From positions 4,526,001-4,590,000 of the forward strand of contig NZ_CP100128.1 of assembly GCF_024207115.1 (NCBI RefSeq): a DNA stretch of 64,000 nt, read 5' to 3'. The notes below the pieces were generated by a model. That model had not been told where the DNA came from, made no database searches, and saw nothing but the letters and a program-made list of their open reading frames with translations. This stretch comes from Chromobacterium sp. IIBBL 290-4. Its GTDB lineage: Bacteria; Pseudomonadota; Gammaproteobacteria; Burkholderiales; Chromobacteriaceae. How positions within the stretch are numbered: the stretch's first letter is position 1; every line of letters begins with the position of its first letter. Positions 39,695-50,912 of this stretch are shown piece by piece. The position numbers were made by a program, and so were the translations under genes.

Positions 39695-40492
39695 TCATTG
39701 CTGGCGGGCATCGCCCAGCAAGGACTGGAAAGCTTCGCCGGTGACCCCGGGCGAAAACAGAAAGCCCTGCCAACAATCGGCGCCCATGTCCTGGATCGCC
39801 GCCAATTGTTCGGCGGTTTCCACGCCTTCGCACACGCTCTCCATGCCCAGTTCGCCTATCATGCGGATCAGGTTTCGCATGATGGAATAGTCGCGCGGCG
39901 AAACCAGTATCTGCCGGGTCAAGCTGCCATCGATCTTGATCCGCGTCGCCGGCATGCGCCGCAGATACTCCATCACCGAAAAGCGAGTGCCAAAATCATC
40001 AATGGCGATGCCCAAGCCCATGTCGCGCAATCGCGAGGCGACATTCGCCATCAAGCCGATATCCTGGTGACTGTAAGATTCCGTAATTTCCAACTCCACC
40101 CACTCGGGAGCGACCTCCACCTCCTCCAGCAAGGCCGCCACCTTGCTCGGCAAACCTGCCGTCATCTGCCTTCCTGAGAGGTTGATCGCCAAACGAAAAC
40201 CACTCTCGAGCGAAACCGCCCGCCGCCAGCGCAACAACTCTCGCAAGGCCGCAGACATGCTCCAACCGCCCAACTCGACGATAAAGCCATTCCGCTCGGC
40301 CTGCGGAATGAATTCCGCCGGGCTAACCGCTCGTCCAACGACGCTGCTGTTCCAACGCATCAAGGCCTCGGCGCCGACGACCCTCAAGCTCCGGCAACAT
40401 AGCTGCGGCTGATAGCACATTCGGAACTCGCCGGCGCGCAGAGCACTCGACAGCATGGTCAGATCGGGCAGAGGCGCCGCTTCACGCATCAA
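39695..40492 (-). CDS. EAL-domain cyclic-di-GMP phosphodiesterase, stand-alone
   Basis: A 265-residue protein that is essentially one EAL domain. The key residues are present: EALMRW (Glu42), LAINLSG (Asn), ELEITES (Glu), AIDDFGTRFS (two Asp), RIKIDGSL (Lys), SVCEGVET (Glu) and WQGFLFS (Gln). The usual DDFGTG of loop 6 reads DDFGTR, so dimer-dependent activation may differ. It has no sensor domain or membrane segment. The start overlaps the iacP stop by 11 bases, tying it to the T3SS translocator operon and suggesting that c-di-GMP is linked to secretion or invasion. Confidence 0.88.
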   Translation of the reverse strand: MMREAAPLPDLTMLSSALRAGEFRMCYQPQLCCRSLRVVGAEALMRWNSSVVGRAVSPAEFIPQAERNGFIVELGGWSMSAALRELLRWRRAVSLESGFRLAINLSGRQMTAGLPSKVAALLEEVEVAPEWVELEITESYSHQDIGLMANVASRLRDMGLGIAIDDFGTRFSVMEYLRRMPATRIKIDGSLTRQILVSPRDYSIMRNLIRMIGELGMESVCEGVETAEQLAAIQDMGADCWQGFLFSPGVTGEAFQSLLGDARQQ

Positions 40493-40781
40493 GATGTTTC
40501 CCCTCCGCCTCCTCCCCCCTTGTCAGACGCGCAATCACCGCGACGACATCGGCGACAGTGCGCATCGCTGCGACATCCTGAGCCTGGATATCGATGCCAA
40601 ACTCATTATTCAGACTCAAAACCATATCCAGCAGCTCCATCGAGTCAGCGTACAAATCGTCAACCAAACGCAGATGCGGAAGCAGCCTGGCCTCCGCCCT
40701 GCCCAAACTGACATGCAACACGCGCCTCACTCTGCCCTCCATCTGCGTGGAGATGGTTGCATTATCTACACTTCCTAACAC
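40482..40781 (-). CDS. iacP: T3SS-associated acyl carrier protein IacP
   Basis: A 99-residue acyl carrier protein. The phosphopantetheine site is Ser47 in DDLYADSMELLDM, where DSM replaces the usual DSL. In Salmonella SPI-1, iacP lies after sipA at the end of the translocator operon and affects secretion of translocators; the same position is kept here, directly after sipD. The first residues before MEGRVRR are poorly conserved, so translation may begin at the second Met. Confidence 0.87.
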   Translation of the reverse strand: MLGSVDNATISTQMEGRVRRVLHVSLGRAEARLLPHLRLVDDLYADSMELLDMVLSLNNEFGIDIQAQDVAAMRTVADVVAVIARLTRGEEAEGKHLDA

Positions 40782-40794
40782 ATCGCTCTCCGCC

Positions 40795-41865
40795 TTATAT
40801 TTGGAAAAACGCTTTTGCCGTTTCCATACATGCCGTAATCGTGCTGCTCAATACCTTCACCAGATTATCGAATATCGAGTTAGCATTGCTGTATTTCTGC
40901 GTCAGCGTTTGCAAAGTGTTTTTCAACTGTTCAGCTTCCGAATCGAACCCTGATTTCCAGGCCTGGAATTTTGCGCTGTTCATTTCTGTATCCAAGCCAT
41001 CTCCATCCAGAGAATGAATCATGACCTGTAGCACGCCATTATCGGCCCCGTCCTTAGCTGACCAATCCGTATTGACATAAATTTTGTTATTCCAATACCA
41101 AAAGCCACCCGCCTTGGTATCCTGAGCCGCTTCTTTTCCTGTCAAATCCTTGAAAAACTCCGCCGCCTTTTCTCCAGTATAAAGAACTTTATCTTCTTTA
41201 CTAAATTCATCATTCAGCGTTTTCAAGGCCCCCTGTATTTTATCCTTATCAATCTTTACCTTATCACCCTTATCCCCAGCATCGTGAACCCATCCACCTA
41301 AATTTGCCAACACATTAGAGCTGAATTTTTTATAAAACTCAGTATAGCCAGCAACAATCTCCTGATATTTCAACAAATATTCTTTATTTATATTTCCAAT
41401 ATAACCAGCCACATCCCCCCACAGCTTGAAGTCGCCAGAAGCGAGGATATCAGCTCCTTCACTTGATGAGCCGCTTTCAAAAGCAGCCCTTTTAAACCTT
41501 GCCGATCGCGCGAAGCCTTCTGTTTCCGGCATGACAAAGCTTGCTTTCGGGAATCGTGCCAAGGGCAAGCCTCCCGCATCCAGTCCATGCATAGCCCCAC
41601 TCAACTGATGCATGGCCAGATTTTTAGCCGCCACATCATCAGATGATGGCACATTACCGGCAATAACCTTTTCCGAAATTGCACGTTGCGCACTACCTAA
41701 GCTACGCGCTTTCTTCCCTGCATCTTGCAAAAGACTCAACTCATTGCCAGATAATGGTTTGTCTCCTTGAGACGCTGCAGGGAGGACATTACGCCTATCC
41801 TCATTTGCATTAAAATTATCTGACGTCCAAACCGCCACAGGCGCGCCGCCCAATCTCTCTAGCAT
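40795..41865 (-). CDS. sipD: T3SS needle-tip protein, SipD/IpaD family (CipD)
   Basis: A 356-residue hydrophilic translocator that caps the needle and controls insertion of the pore. The C-terminal two thirds resemble SipD/IpaD: LWGDVAGYIGNINKEYLLKYQEIVAGYTEFYKKFSS (coiled-coil helix), the insert GGFWYWNNKIYVN and the terminal helix FQAWKSGFDSEAEQLKNTLQTLTQKYSNANSIFDNLVKVLSSTI. It overlaps sipC by seven bases and is followed by iacP. G+C is lower than in the spa and inv genes. Confidence 0.92.
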   Translation of the reverse strand: MLERLGGAPVAVWTSDNFNANEDRRNVLPAASQGDKPLSGNELSLLQDAGKKARSLGSAQRAISEKVIAGNVPSSDDVAAKNLAMHQLSGAMHGLDAGGLPLARFPKASFVMPETEGFARSARFKRAAFESGSSSEGADILASGDFKLWGDVAGYIGNINKEYLLKYQEIVAGYTEFYKKFSSNVLANLGGWVHDAGDKGDKVKIDKDKIQGALKTLNDEFSKEDKVLYTGEKAAEFFKDLTGKEAAQDTKAGGFWYWNNKIYVNTDWSAKDGADNGVLQVMIHSLDGDGLDTEMNSAKFQAWKSGFDSEAEQLKNTLQTLTQKYSNANSIFDNLVKVLSSTITACMETAKAFFQI

Positions 41866-42743
41866 ATTTTTTGCGCCACATGACTAGCCGCGCCATCAAT
41901 ACTGTCAATCAACTTTCCGACAGCGCCAAACAACTCTTGTATAAAATCGCCCATGGATTTTTTGGCATCTGCGGCATCCTGCGAGGTTCGTCCCCACATT
42001 TCAGCATCCGCGCTAAAAAGCATGGAGTCCGCATTAAACGATGCCGACATGTATTGAAAGGGCGCAGAAAGCAAAGCCCCCGTCGGCGTTGCCAAATTCA
42101 TCATGGTATCGCCCCTTGTTTTTGCCAGTTCAGCCTTAAACTTAAGGTCCACTTCAAAACCATCGGAATGATCCTGTGCTTTCCCACTTTTCCCTGCAGG
42201 CATCAGATCTTTTTTTTCCATTGAAAGATTGAAATCTCTTTCTTTGCTCAACCCATTCGCTTTCATAAGACCGCCTCCCATGCCTAGCGAAATCCCTGCC
42301 GCCCCTTGAAAAACTGCGCTCATCATATTGGCAATGCCTTCCGCCCGCTTTGCATCCGCAGCCTTCTCCGTCGAATTGAATTGCAACTGAGCAAATTGTC
42401 CGCTCAACTTGGCGTCTACTATTTTCATCTTAGCGGCTATCTCTATAATCAATATCAACATATTGATCATTGGATTCGACATGCCGGCAATATTAATATC
42501 ATCGCCTCCATTGATATCGACTTCCACTTTAAGTTTAGCTTTCCAAGGAGTGATACTGTCTGTGTTTTTCTCCGCCACCGGCGTCGCCAACCCAGGCGCA
42601 TCTTTTCCTATCACAACCTCAACATCTACCTGCACCACATCAGCAACTCGACCAGGCTTGGCAGGAAGCGGATCATTGCTGGAGTACGTGTGATCATCCA
42701 TCACCACACATTGGGAAAACCCTAGTTTGAGCGCGACATCCAT
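41859..42743 (-). CDS. sipC: T3SS translocator, SipC/IpaC-like (CipC)
   Basis: A 294-residue protein placed exactly between sipB and sipD. One hydrophobic segment (INMLILIIEIAAKM, about residues 90-105) is followed by a weaker glycine-rich one (MMSAVFQGAAGISLGMGGGLM, about 140-160), and the C-terminal part is polar, ending in VGKLIDSIDGAASHVAQKI. It is clearly shorter than Salmonella SipC (409 residues) and IpaC (about 363), and the family match rests mainly on position and hydrophobic pattern. It is expected to form the host-membrane pore with SipB. Confidence 0.75.
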   Translation of the reverse strand: MDVALKLGFSQCVVMDDHTYSSNDPLPAKPGRVADVVQVDVEVVIGKDAPGLATPVAEKNTDSITPWKAKLKVEVDINGGDDINIAGMSNPMINMLILIIEIAAKMKIVDAKLSGQFAQLQFNSTEKAADAKRAEGIANMMSAVFQGAAGISLGMGGGLMKANGLSKERDFNLSMEKKDLMPAGKSGKAQDHSDGFEVDLKFKAELAKTRGDTMMNLATPTGALLSAPFQYMSASFNADSMLFSADAEMWGRTSQDAADAKKSMGDFIQELFGAVGKLIDSIDGAASHVAQKIC

Positions 42744-42756
42744 GGCAATCTCCTAA

Positions 42757-45062
<2,306 letters not shown>

Positions 45063-46148
45063 TCAAGAATCGCTCATTTCCGCGGCAAGCACGGTCGATG
45101 CGTCCATTTCGGACTGAACGCTGCCCGCGTTCTCCACTTCTTCCAACCACACCAGCAAGCGCAAGACCGCGTCGATTTCCTTAAGGCTGATGAAGGAGTA
45201 ACGCCTGTGAGTGGCGTAAATTCGTCGCGCCAGCGCAATATCCTGCACCACTGGCACGCCTACTTTCTCCGCATACGCCCGCACCGCCAGCGCGCGCTGA
45301 TTGGTTTCCAGCACTGACACCAGCGGAATCGGCGACAAGTCCGGCCGGAAATAAATGCCGACGGCGATGTGCGTGGGATTGGCCACCACCAGCCTGGAGC
45401 TGGCCACATCCGACTTCACTTGCTCGGACAGAATCTCCATATGTACTTCGCGACGGCGCGACTTCACTTCCGGATTGCCGTCCTGCTCTTTCATTTCCCG
45501 TTTCACCTCCTCCTTTTCCATCTTCATGTCCTTCATGAACAAGAAGTATTCGGCCAAGGTATCCAGCACCACGATCAGCGCGATGCAGCCCAAACAGGTC
45601 AACACCAGCGACAGCAATAGTTCGCGCCAAACTGTCGCCAGATTGGCCGGCGTGCCGTAAAGCTGGGCAAACAGCAGCACCTTGTGCTTATTCCAGACCA
45701 CCATGCCGGCCACCATGAAGCTGGCCAGATACAGCAGCGCCTTCACCACCTCCTTGACGGTCCGCAGGCTGAACAAGCGCTTGACGCCCTCCACCGGATT
45801 CAAGGCCTCCCAGTTCAGCTTCAAGGCCTCGGTAGCGAGCACGAAGCCGCTGAACAACAGGGAGGGCAAGGCGGATGACAGAATGCAGACCAGCAAAACC
45901 GGCAGCATCAGCTTGGCGCTGAGCCACAGCACCGCCAGCGCATAACCATGGATTTCGAGTTGAAAACGATGAGCGACCGCCTGGCGGAACATGCCCATCA
46001 CCTCGACCAGCGAGCCGAAGGACACCAGGCAAGCCACGCCGGCCAGCGTCATGCAGCAGATAATCAGGTCGCGCCCTTTAAAGGACTGGCCTTTTTTGGC
46101 GGAATCGCGCAGCCGCTTATGAGTGGGTTGTTCGGTTTTTTCTGCCAT
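45063..46148 (-). CDS. spaS: T3SS export switch protein SpaS (FlhB/YscU family)
   Basis: A 361-residue protein with four transmembrane segments in the first 220 residues and a cytoplasmic domain carrying the self-cleavage motif NPTH in LVVANPTHIAVGIYFRPD (near residue 258). Cleavage between Asn and Pro switches the apparatus from needle parts to translocators. The N terminus MAEKTEQPTHKRLRDSAKKGQSFKGRD is typical. It begins one base after spaR. The tail past residue 345 is not conserved. Confidence 0.96.
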   Translation of the reverse strand: MAEKTEQPTHKRLRDSAKKGQSFKGRDLIICCMTLAGVACLVSFGSLVEVMGMFRQAVAHRFQLEIHGYALAVLWLSAKLMLPVLLVCILSSALPSLLFSGFVLATEALKLNWEALNPVEGVKRLFSLRTVKEVVKALLYLASFMVAGMVVWNKHKVLLFAQLYGTPANLATVWRELLLSLVLTCLGCIALIVVLDTLAEYFLFMKDMKMEKEEVKREMKEQDGNPEVKSRRREVHMEILSEQVKSDVASSRLVVANPTHIAVGIYFRPDLSPIPLVSVLETNQRALAVRAYAEKVGVPVVQDIALARRIYATHRRYSFISLKEIDAVLRLLVWLEEVENAGSVQSEMDASTVLAAEMSDS

Positions 46149-46149
46149 G

Positions 46150-46923
46150 TCAGCTCGGCGCGGGCAGCCAGACGCTCAAGGCGGCGGGATGAACAGAAAG
46201 CTGCCCCACCGCGCGCGACAGCACCGGTTCGAAATACAGCAGCAGGATGATCAGCGCGACCAGGCTCTTCACCGTCATCGCCACTGAAAAAGCATTGAGT
46301 TGCTGGGCGAAGCGAGACAACAGCCCCAAAGTCATTTCGGTCAGCAACAAGGCGGCGATCATGGGGCTGGCCAGCACCACGGCCTTGCCCATGATCCGCC
46401 CCGCCACGCCCAGCACCGGCTGCAAGGCAGGCATGCCGGCGGACAAGGGATCGCACAGCCGGTAGCTTTGCGCGAACATCTCCAGCATCAGCGCCATGCC
46501 GCCGCCTTGCAGATAGATCACCGCCGAAAACAGATTGAACAGATTGGCCAGCTCCGAGGTATCGACACCGTTGGCCGGGTCCACGCTGCTGCTGAAGGTG
46601 GCGCCGCGCTGGTTGTCGATGACGCTGCCCAGAACATGGAACACCCAGAACGGCCAGGCCAGCAGCACGCCCAATAGCAGGCCTATCATGGTTTCCCGCA
46701 GCAGCAGCAGCGGGAACGGCGGCATATCGACAGGCATGGCGGCTCCGGCCTCATGCGGCCATACGCCCTGCGCCACCAGCATGGCGATGGCGCTGCGGGC
46801 CACCCCGGTCAACACATTGCTGTTCAAAAACGGCAAGATGAAGAACACCGGCCCCACGCGGGCAAAGCCCAGCGCCGCCGTCGCCGCCCAGCCATGAATG
46901 TCGAAATACAATCCCGCGGCCAT
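46150..46923 (-). CDS. spaR: T3SS export apparatus protein SpaR (FliR/YscT family)
   Basis: A 257-residue inner-membrane protein with about six hydrophobic segments, starting MAAGLYFDIHGWAATAALGFARVGPVFFILPFLN. This start, four bases after spaQ, fits the family; the frame continues upstream within spaQ. It joins SpaP and SpaQ in the helical export gate at the core of the basal body. Confidence 0.94.
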   Translation of the reverse strand: MAAGLYFDIHGWAATAALGFARVGPVFFILPFLNSNVLTGVARSAIAMLVAQGVWPHEAGAAMPVDMPPFPLLLLRETMIGLLLGVLLAWPFWVFHVLGSVIDNQRGATFSSSVDPANGVDTSELANLFNLFSAVIYLQGGGMALMLEMFAQSYRLCDPLSAGMPALQPVLGVAGRIMGKAVVLASPMIAALLLTEMTLGLLSRFAQQLNAFSVAMTVKSLVALIILLLYFEPVLSRAVGQLSVHPAALSVWLPAPS

Positions 46924-46927
46924 GCGG

Positions 46928-47188
46928 CTATCCCTTGCGCAGCGCCAGCCGCATCGCCTCGTGCGCGAAGCCCAGCAGCGTTTCGCCATACCAGCCCGAC
47001 AATAAAAACAAGCACAGGCTGACGCCGACCAATTTGATGCCGAAAGGCAGGGTTTGCTCCTGCAGCTGGGTAATCGTTTGAAACAGGCCGATCAGCAAGC
47101 CGATAACCGTCGCCACCACGACGGGCCCGGCCGACATCAGCAACACCAGGTACAAGGCGCGGTTGCTGGCGAAAACCAAGTCATTCAT
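46928..47188 (-). CDS. spaQ: T3SS export apparatus protein SpaQ (FliQ/YscS family)
   Basis: An 86-residue protein with two transmembrane helices. The motif [31 protein letters not shown] is characteristic of FliQ/SpaQ. It belongs to the SpaP-SpaQ-SpaR export gate and lies between spaP and spaR. Confidence 0.96.
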   Translation of the reverse strand: MNDLVFASNRALYLVLLMSAGPVVVATVIGLLIGLFQTITQLQEQTLPFGIKLVGVSLCLFLLSGWYGETLLGFAHEAMRLALRKG

Positions 47189-47199
47189 TCCGCGCCCTC

Positions 47200-47859
47200 C
47201 TAAGCCGGCACATCCAGATACTGTTGCACCAGCCCCTTGGACAGCAGCGTCCAGCCATCCAGCGCCACAAACAGCACCAGCTTGACCGGCACCGAGATCG
47301 TGACCGGGCTCATCATCATCATGCCCAGGGCCAGCAACACGCTGGAGATCACCAGATCCACCACCACGAAAGGCAGATACAGATAAAAGCCGATCTTGAA
47401 CGCTCCCTTGATCTCGCTGAGCGCGTAAGCCGGCAACAGCGCGAAAATCGACGCCGGCTCAGTAGAGGCCACGCTGGCCGGCTCCGCGCCCAGCCGCTGG
47501 GCCTGGGCTTTTTCAAAGAATCGCACCAGCTCCGGCTCGGCATACTTTTGCAAATACGAGCGGTAGCCTTCCATGCCGTTCTGCACGAAATCGCTTATCG
47601 AATCGATGCTGGCGAAGCTGACGTGTTCGTCTCTATAGTATTCATAAGATTGCTGTGCAATAGGCATCATAACGAACATTGAAAGCATCAAGGCGATGCC
47701 ATTGAGCGTCATGTTGGAAGGCACTTGCTGCAGGCCCATCGCGTTGCGCACCATCACGAACACAATCGAAAACTTGATATAACAGGTGCCGGAGGCGATC
47801 AAGAAAGGCAGCAGCGTGGCAAACGCCATCAAGGCTATCAGCGAAATATCATTCGACAT
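47200..47859 (-). CDS. spaP: T3SS export apparatus protein SpaP (FliP/YscR family)
   Basis: A 219-residue inner-membrane protein. Family signatures include [45 protein letters not shown] near the N terminus and [43 protein letters not shown] near the C terminus. The start [13 protein letters not shown] is chosen; it overlaps spaO by 11 bases. Five SpaP copies start export-gate assembly. Confidence 0.96.
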   Translation of the reverse strand: MSNDISLIALMAFATLLPFLIASGTCYIKFSIVFVMVRNAMGLQQVPSNMTLNGIALMLSMFVMMPIAQQSYEYYRDEHVSFASIDSISDFVQNGMEGYRSYLQKYAEPELVRFFEKAQAQRLGAEPASVASTEPASIFALLPAYALSEIKGAFKIGFYLYLPFVVVDLVISSVLLALGMMMMSPVTISVPVKLVLFVALDGWTLLSKGLVQQYLDVPA

Positions 47860-48751
47860 CGTCGACGCTCCCCAGCCATTGCTCCAGCTCCACGCCCATG
47901 CGGCCATCCAGTTGCACCAGCTCGCCCCGCCCCAATAGCGCGCCGTTGGCCCTCACCTCCACCCGGCGCTGCGCGTCCGCCTCCAGCGGCAACACGCTGC
48001 CTTGGCATAAAGCTTGCAGTTCCTCCAGCGTCAACTGGCTGCGCTGCAAGACAAACTCCACCCGCACCGGCAGGCGCTGAAAATCGGATACCGCTTGCTC
48101 CTCGTCTTGCGCCATATTTTCTTGTTGCCAAGTCATCGTGATCCCCTCATCCAATTGTTGAAAACGCCCCACCACCTGGCCTTGGCACGCGACCACGGCG
48201 CTCGCATTCTGGATCAGCAGGCAATCCCCCGCCGCCACGCTGCGCAGCAGGCCGAGCGACATTCGGCTATGGCCCAATACAAAGCACAAGGGGAAGGACA
48301 AGCGCCGCAGGCAGGCGCCCCAAGCAGCGGAGGCCTGCAGGGGCGCTTCGACGCGGTCCAGCCACAACTCGCCCAGCGGAGTTTCCACTCTCAGCATGTC
48401 GCCGGCCGGCAAGGCGTCTCCCGCCACGATCGCACCCACCCGCAGCCGGCGGCAGGCCAGCTCCGGCATAGGCCATTCCTGCGGCTGCGCGCTGGCGGCG
48501 ATCAGCTCGGCCAACAATCCTTCCGACGCCGCGCCGCTGGCCAGGCCAGCCAGTTGCGGCGACAAGCGCCGCAGGCAATCGCGATGCTCCAGCCAGCCAT
48601 GCCAACGACGCTGCTCATCGCCCAACGGCAGCCATCTTCCGGCGCGTGACGGCCGCGCGATCTCCGCCTCCAGTCCTATTCCGCGCCAGCGCTCAGCCAT
48701 CGCCGCCAGGTGGATAGCCTGGCTATTCACTCGCCGCAAACGCAACATCAT
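47849..48751 (-). CDS. spaO: T3SS cytoplasmic sorting platform protein SpaO (FliM/N, YscQ family)
   Basis: A 300-residue protein. The C-terminal SpoA domain (about 225-295, LPVRVEFVLQRSQLTLEELQALCQGSVLPLEADAQRRVEVRANGALLGRGELVQLDGRMGVELEQWL) is clear; the N-terminal part is variable as in other SpaO proteins. It organises the sorting platform that queues chaperone-substrate complexes. An internal start giving a separate SpoA fragment is known in the family and possible here, for example near the methionines at TMTWQQENMAQDEE. Confidence 0.92.
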   Translation of the reverse strand: MMLRLRRVNSQAIHLAAMAERWRGIGLEAEIARPSRAGRWLPLGDEQRRWHGWLEHRDCLRRLSPQLAGLASGAASEGLLAELIAASAQPQEWPMPELACRRLRVGAIVAGDALPAGDMLRVETPLGELWLDRVEAPLQASAAWGACLRRLSFPLCFVLGHSRMSLGLLRSVAAGDCLLIQNASAVVACQGQVVGRFQQLDEGITMTWQQENMAQDEEQAVSDFQRLPVRVEFVLQRSQLTLEELQALCQGSVLPLEADAQRRVEVRANGALLGRGELVQLDGRMGVELEQWLGSVDDVE

Positions 48752-50469
48752 TCATCCTCTTCGGTTTCGCCCTGCCGCGGCGGCGCATCGCGCCGGCCTT
48801 CTCCCTCTCCCTGCAGCAGCCGCCATTGCTGAGGATCGCCGGATGCCCATTGCTCGCTCAAACGTTGCGACACCAGGCTGTCGGAGGGTTGAAGCTGCAG
48901 TTGCCAACCAGAGGGACTGTTTTCCGCCGTGATTTTCACCGCATGCTCCTCCCCCCAGCTTTGAAAACGAAAATTCATGCCCGATGGAGATTTGTCCGGT
49001 TCCGCAGCCTGACGGCTCTGCGGCGGCAGTTTTTTCGCTGCGGGAGACTGGGGCGCTTCGGATTTACTCCCGCGCGACAGCGCTGGCCGCGGCCCCCAAA
49101 CGCCTGCCTCAAAGCCGCCTGGCTCCAGCTCATGCGCACGCTCGCTTTTACGGGATGGCGCATCCGCGCCGCGCGTTTCCGGGATGAGGCCGGCCTCTCG
49201 CGTAAGCCCCCTAGGGCTCTGCTCTGCCGACTCGGCGAATAGCTTCAAGACGCTGCCTTGGAAAGCGCCAGCCTCCCCAGGCAAAACGGGGGGCAAAGGC
49301 GCGGGCAAATTCAAAGCGGACGAAACATCGCCCGCCGCGGGCTCCCGCATCACCGCGGCAACAGCCGATGCGCCGCGAGTCGGCGCCACCTCCGGCTGCC
49401 TCGTGTCGGCATTCGTCTCAGCCTGGACTGACAACGCAACGGCAGGCGCAAGTTCCGCCTCTGCGTAATGGATTGCCGACCTGGCGGGCGCAGGCGCATG
49501 CGGCGCGATGGACTCCGCCTCCCGCTTGCTTTGATGCAGGCCCGCCCTCGCTACGTGCTTTAACTCCGGCTGGCGCGCCATGCCGCCAGGAACGTCCGCC
49601 AGGCTCTCCGCCCTCCCTATCGTTTCGTGCCCTCTTTGCAAGTCAGCGAAATGGGCCGCGATGGATTTTGCGGATGGCGGATTCGACGCATGCTGGTCTA
49701 ATGCCGCGCCCTGCGCGCGATGATCAGCGGGGACGACTGACCCCGCCCTGACCGGCTGAGCGTGCCCCGATTGCGGCTGCGGCTGCGCTGTACGACGCGG
49801 CAACCCGCCGGTTCCGACTGCATGAGCGTGGAGCGGGCTAGACCGGATCGCATTTTTGGCGCCAAGCGGATGCGCAGGCGGATCCAGCAAAGGACTAGGC
49901 GACAAAGAGACGCCGAGTCTCTCAAGCGGCGCGACATGGCTGGCGGACTTGACGCTGGCGATGCCTCGCCGCTCTTGCGCCTGGGCTCCCGCTTGCGCAG
50001 GTTTGAGCTGGCGCGGCGCCGTTACCGCAGCTGGAATGGCCGCGTGCAGCGCTGCCCGCGTCGTCACGCCGGGCAAGCGAGGCGACGGCCCGCCCACATT
50101 GCCCAAACCCAGCGCGGCAGACGCAGCCGCCGCGTTCAACTGGGCCGTCGGCGCCTGACTCTCGACATTGGATCTGTCCACACTTGTTTCCGCCTCCGGA
50201 AATGCATCGGCTGCGCGCGTAGACGCAGCGCCTGATGGCGGCTCCGCCGGCATGGCAAACGACTCCGCCACCCGCGGCGCTTCGGCCAAATATCTTATCG
50301 GCGGCGCATACGCCAGCCACGCGCACGCCTCTTCAGCCGCGGAATCCAAGCGCTTCTTGCCACGCTCCGCTTTCGATTTGGCGATGCGCTCGAGTGCTAC
50401 CACGCCGTCGGCGTCTTCTCCCAACGATGCGGCCCGCCCATGGCCCGCGCCCGGCATCACGATGCCCAT
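48748..50469 (-). CDS. spaN: T3SS needle-length regulator SpaN/InvJ family
   Basis: A 573-residue protein when started at [11 protein letters not shown], which follows GGAGAGGAC and overlaps spaM by 13 bases. It is Pro/Ala/Ser-rich and low in complexity over most of its length, with a conserved C-terminal part (MNFRFQSWGEEHAVKITAENSPSGWQLQLQPSDSLVSQRLSEQW) similar to SpaN/InvJ C termini, which interact with SpaS. It is much longer than InvJ (336), suggesting a longer ruler or a disordered insert. A frame open further upstream has no support. Confidence 0.82.
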   Translation of the reverse strand: MGIVMPGAGHGRAASLGEDADGVVALERIAKSKAERGKKRLDSAAEEACAWLAYAPPIRYLAEAPRVAESFAMPAEPPSGAASTRAADAFPEAETSVDRSNVESQAPTAQLNAAAASAALGLGNVGGPSPRLPGVTTRAALHAAIPAAVTAPRQLKPAQAGAQAQERRGIASVKSASHVAPLERLGVSLSPSPLLDPPAHPLGAKNAIRSSPLHAHAVGTGGLPRRTAQPQPQSGHAQPVRAGSVVPADHRAQGAALDQHASNPPSAKSIAAHFADLQRGHETIGRAESLADVPGGMARQPELKHVARAGLHQSKREAESIAPHAPAPARSAIHYAEAELAPAVALSVQAETNADTRQPEVAPTRGASAVAAVMREPAAGDVSSALNLPAPLPPVLPGEAGAFQGSVLKLFAESAEQSPRGLTREAGLIPETRGADAPSRKSERAHELEPGGFEAGVWGPRPALSRGSKSEAPQSPAAKKLPPQSRQAAEPDKSPSGMNFRFQSWGEEHAVKITAENSPSGWQLQLQPSDSLVSQRLSEQWASGDPQQWRLLQGEGEGRRDAPPRQGETEEDE

Positions 50470-50912
50470 TTTGTCCTCTCCTCCAATTCGCTCTCTTCTC
50501 GACTCAGCATTTCCAGCCGCCGCAGTCTGCGCTGCGTCCTGGCCCAACGCTGGTACTTATCTTCTTTGCGCAGCCAACTTTTTCGCAGCGTGGTTTGCGC
50601 CTCCTGCTCCTGCCTCACTTCGCCGCGCGCCTCACGCAAGCGGTCCATCTGGAAATCCAGGTCTTGCATGCGATGGCGCAAGACGGCTTGCGTCCGCTGC
50701 CAGGCGAACAACTCATCCCGCGCCATCACTTCGCCGTCCGGCCGCTGCGCCAGCAACAGTTGGCGCATGCCGTCCTGCTGCGATTTCATCGCTGCGATTT
50801 CCCGCTCAAGATCGGCATCGCGCCGCGCCAATTGCGCCAAGGCCTGTTCGCAGCGCGATTGCGCCAGTTCGCAGCGCCGCAGCAGCGCGCCTATCTTAGG
50901 CAACAAGCTCAT
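50457..50912 (-). CDS. spaM: T3SS ATPase-associated stalk protein SpaM/InvI (FliJ/YscO-like)
   Basis: A 151-residue protein that is almost entirely charged coiled coil ([56 protein letters not shown]). In the family it links the InvC ATPase hexamer to InvA. It overlaps invC by 17 bases and spaN by 13 bases. Confidence 0.88.
   Translation of the reverse strand: MSLLPKIGALLRRCELAQSRCEQALAQLARRDADLEREIAAMKSQQDGMRQLLLAQRPDGEVMARDELFAWQRTQAVLRHRMQDLDFQMDRLREARGEVRQEQEAQTTLRKSWLRKEDKYQRWARTQRRLRRLEMLSREESELEERTKWAS

Noticed and set aside
37446..39890. 814-codon plus-strand frame across the MocR gene
   Set aside because: Alternate frame of the MocR coding sequence running into the antisense of the HTH protein gene; no domain resemblance.
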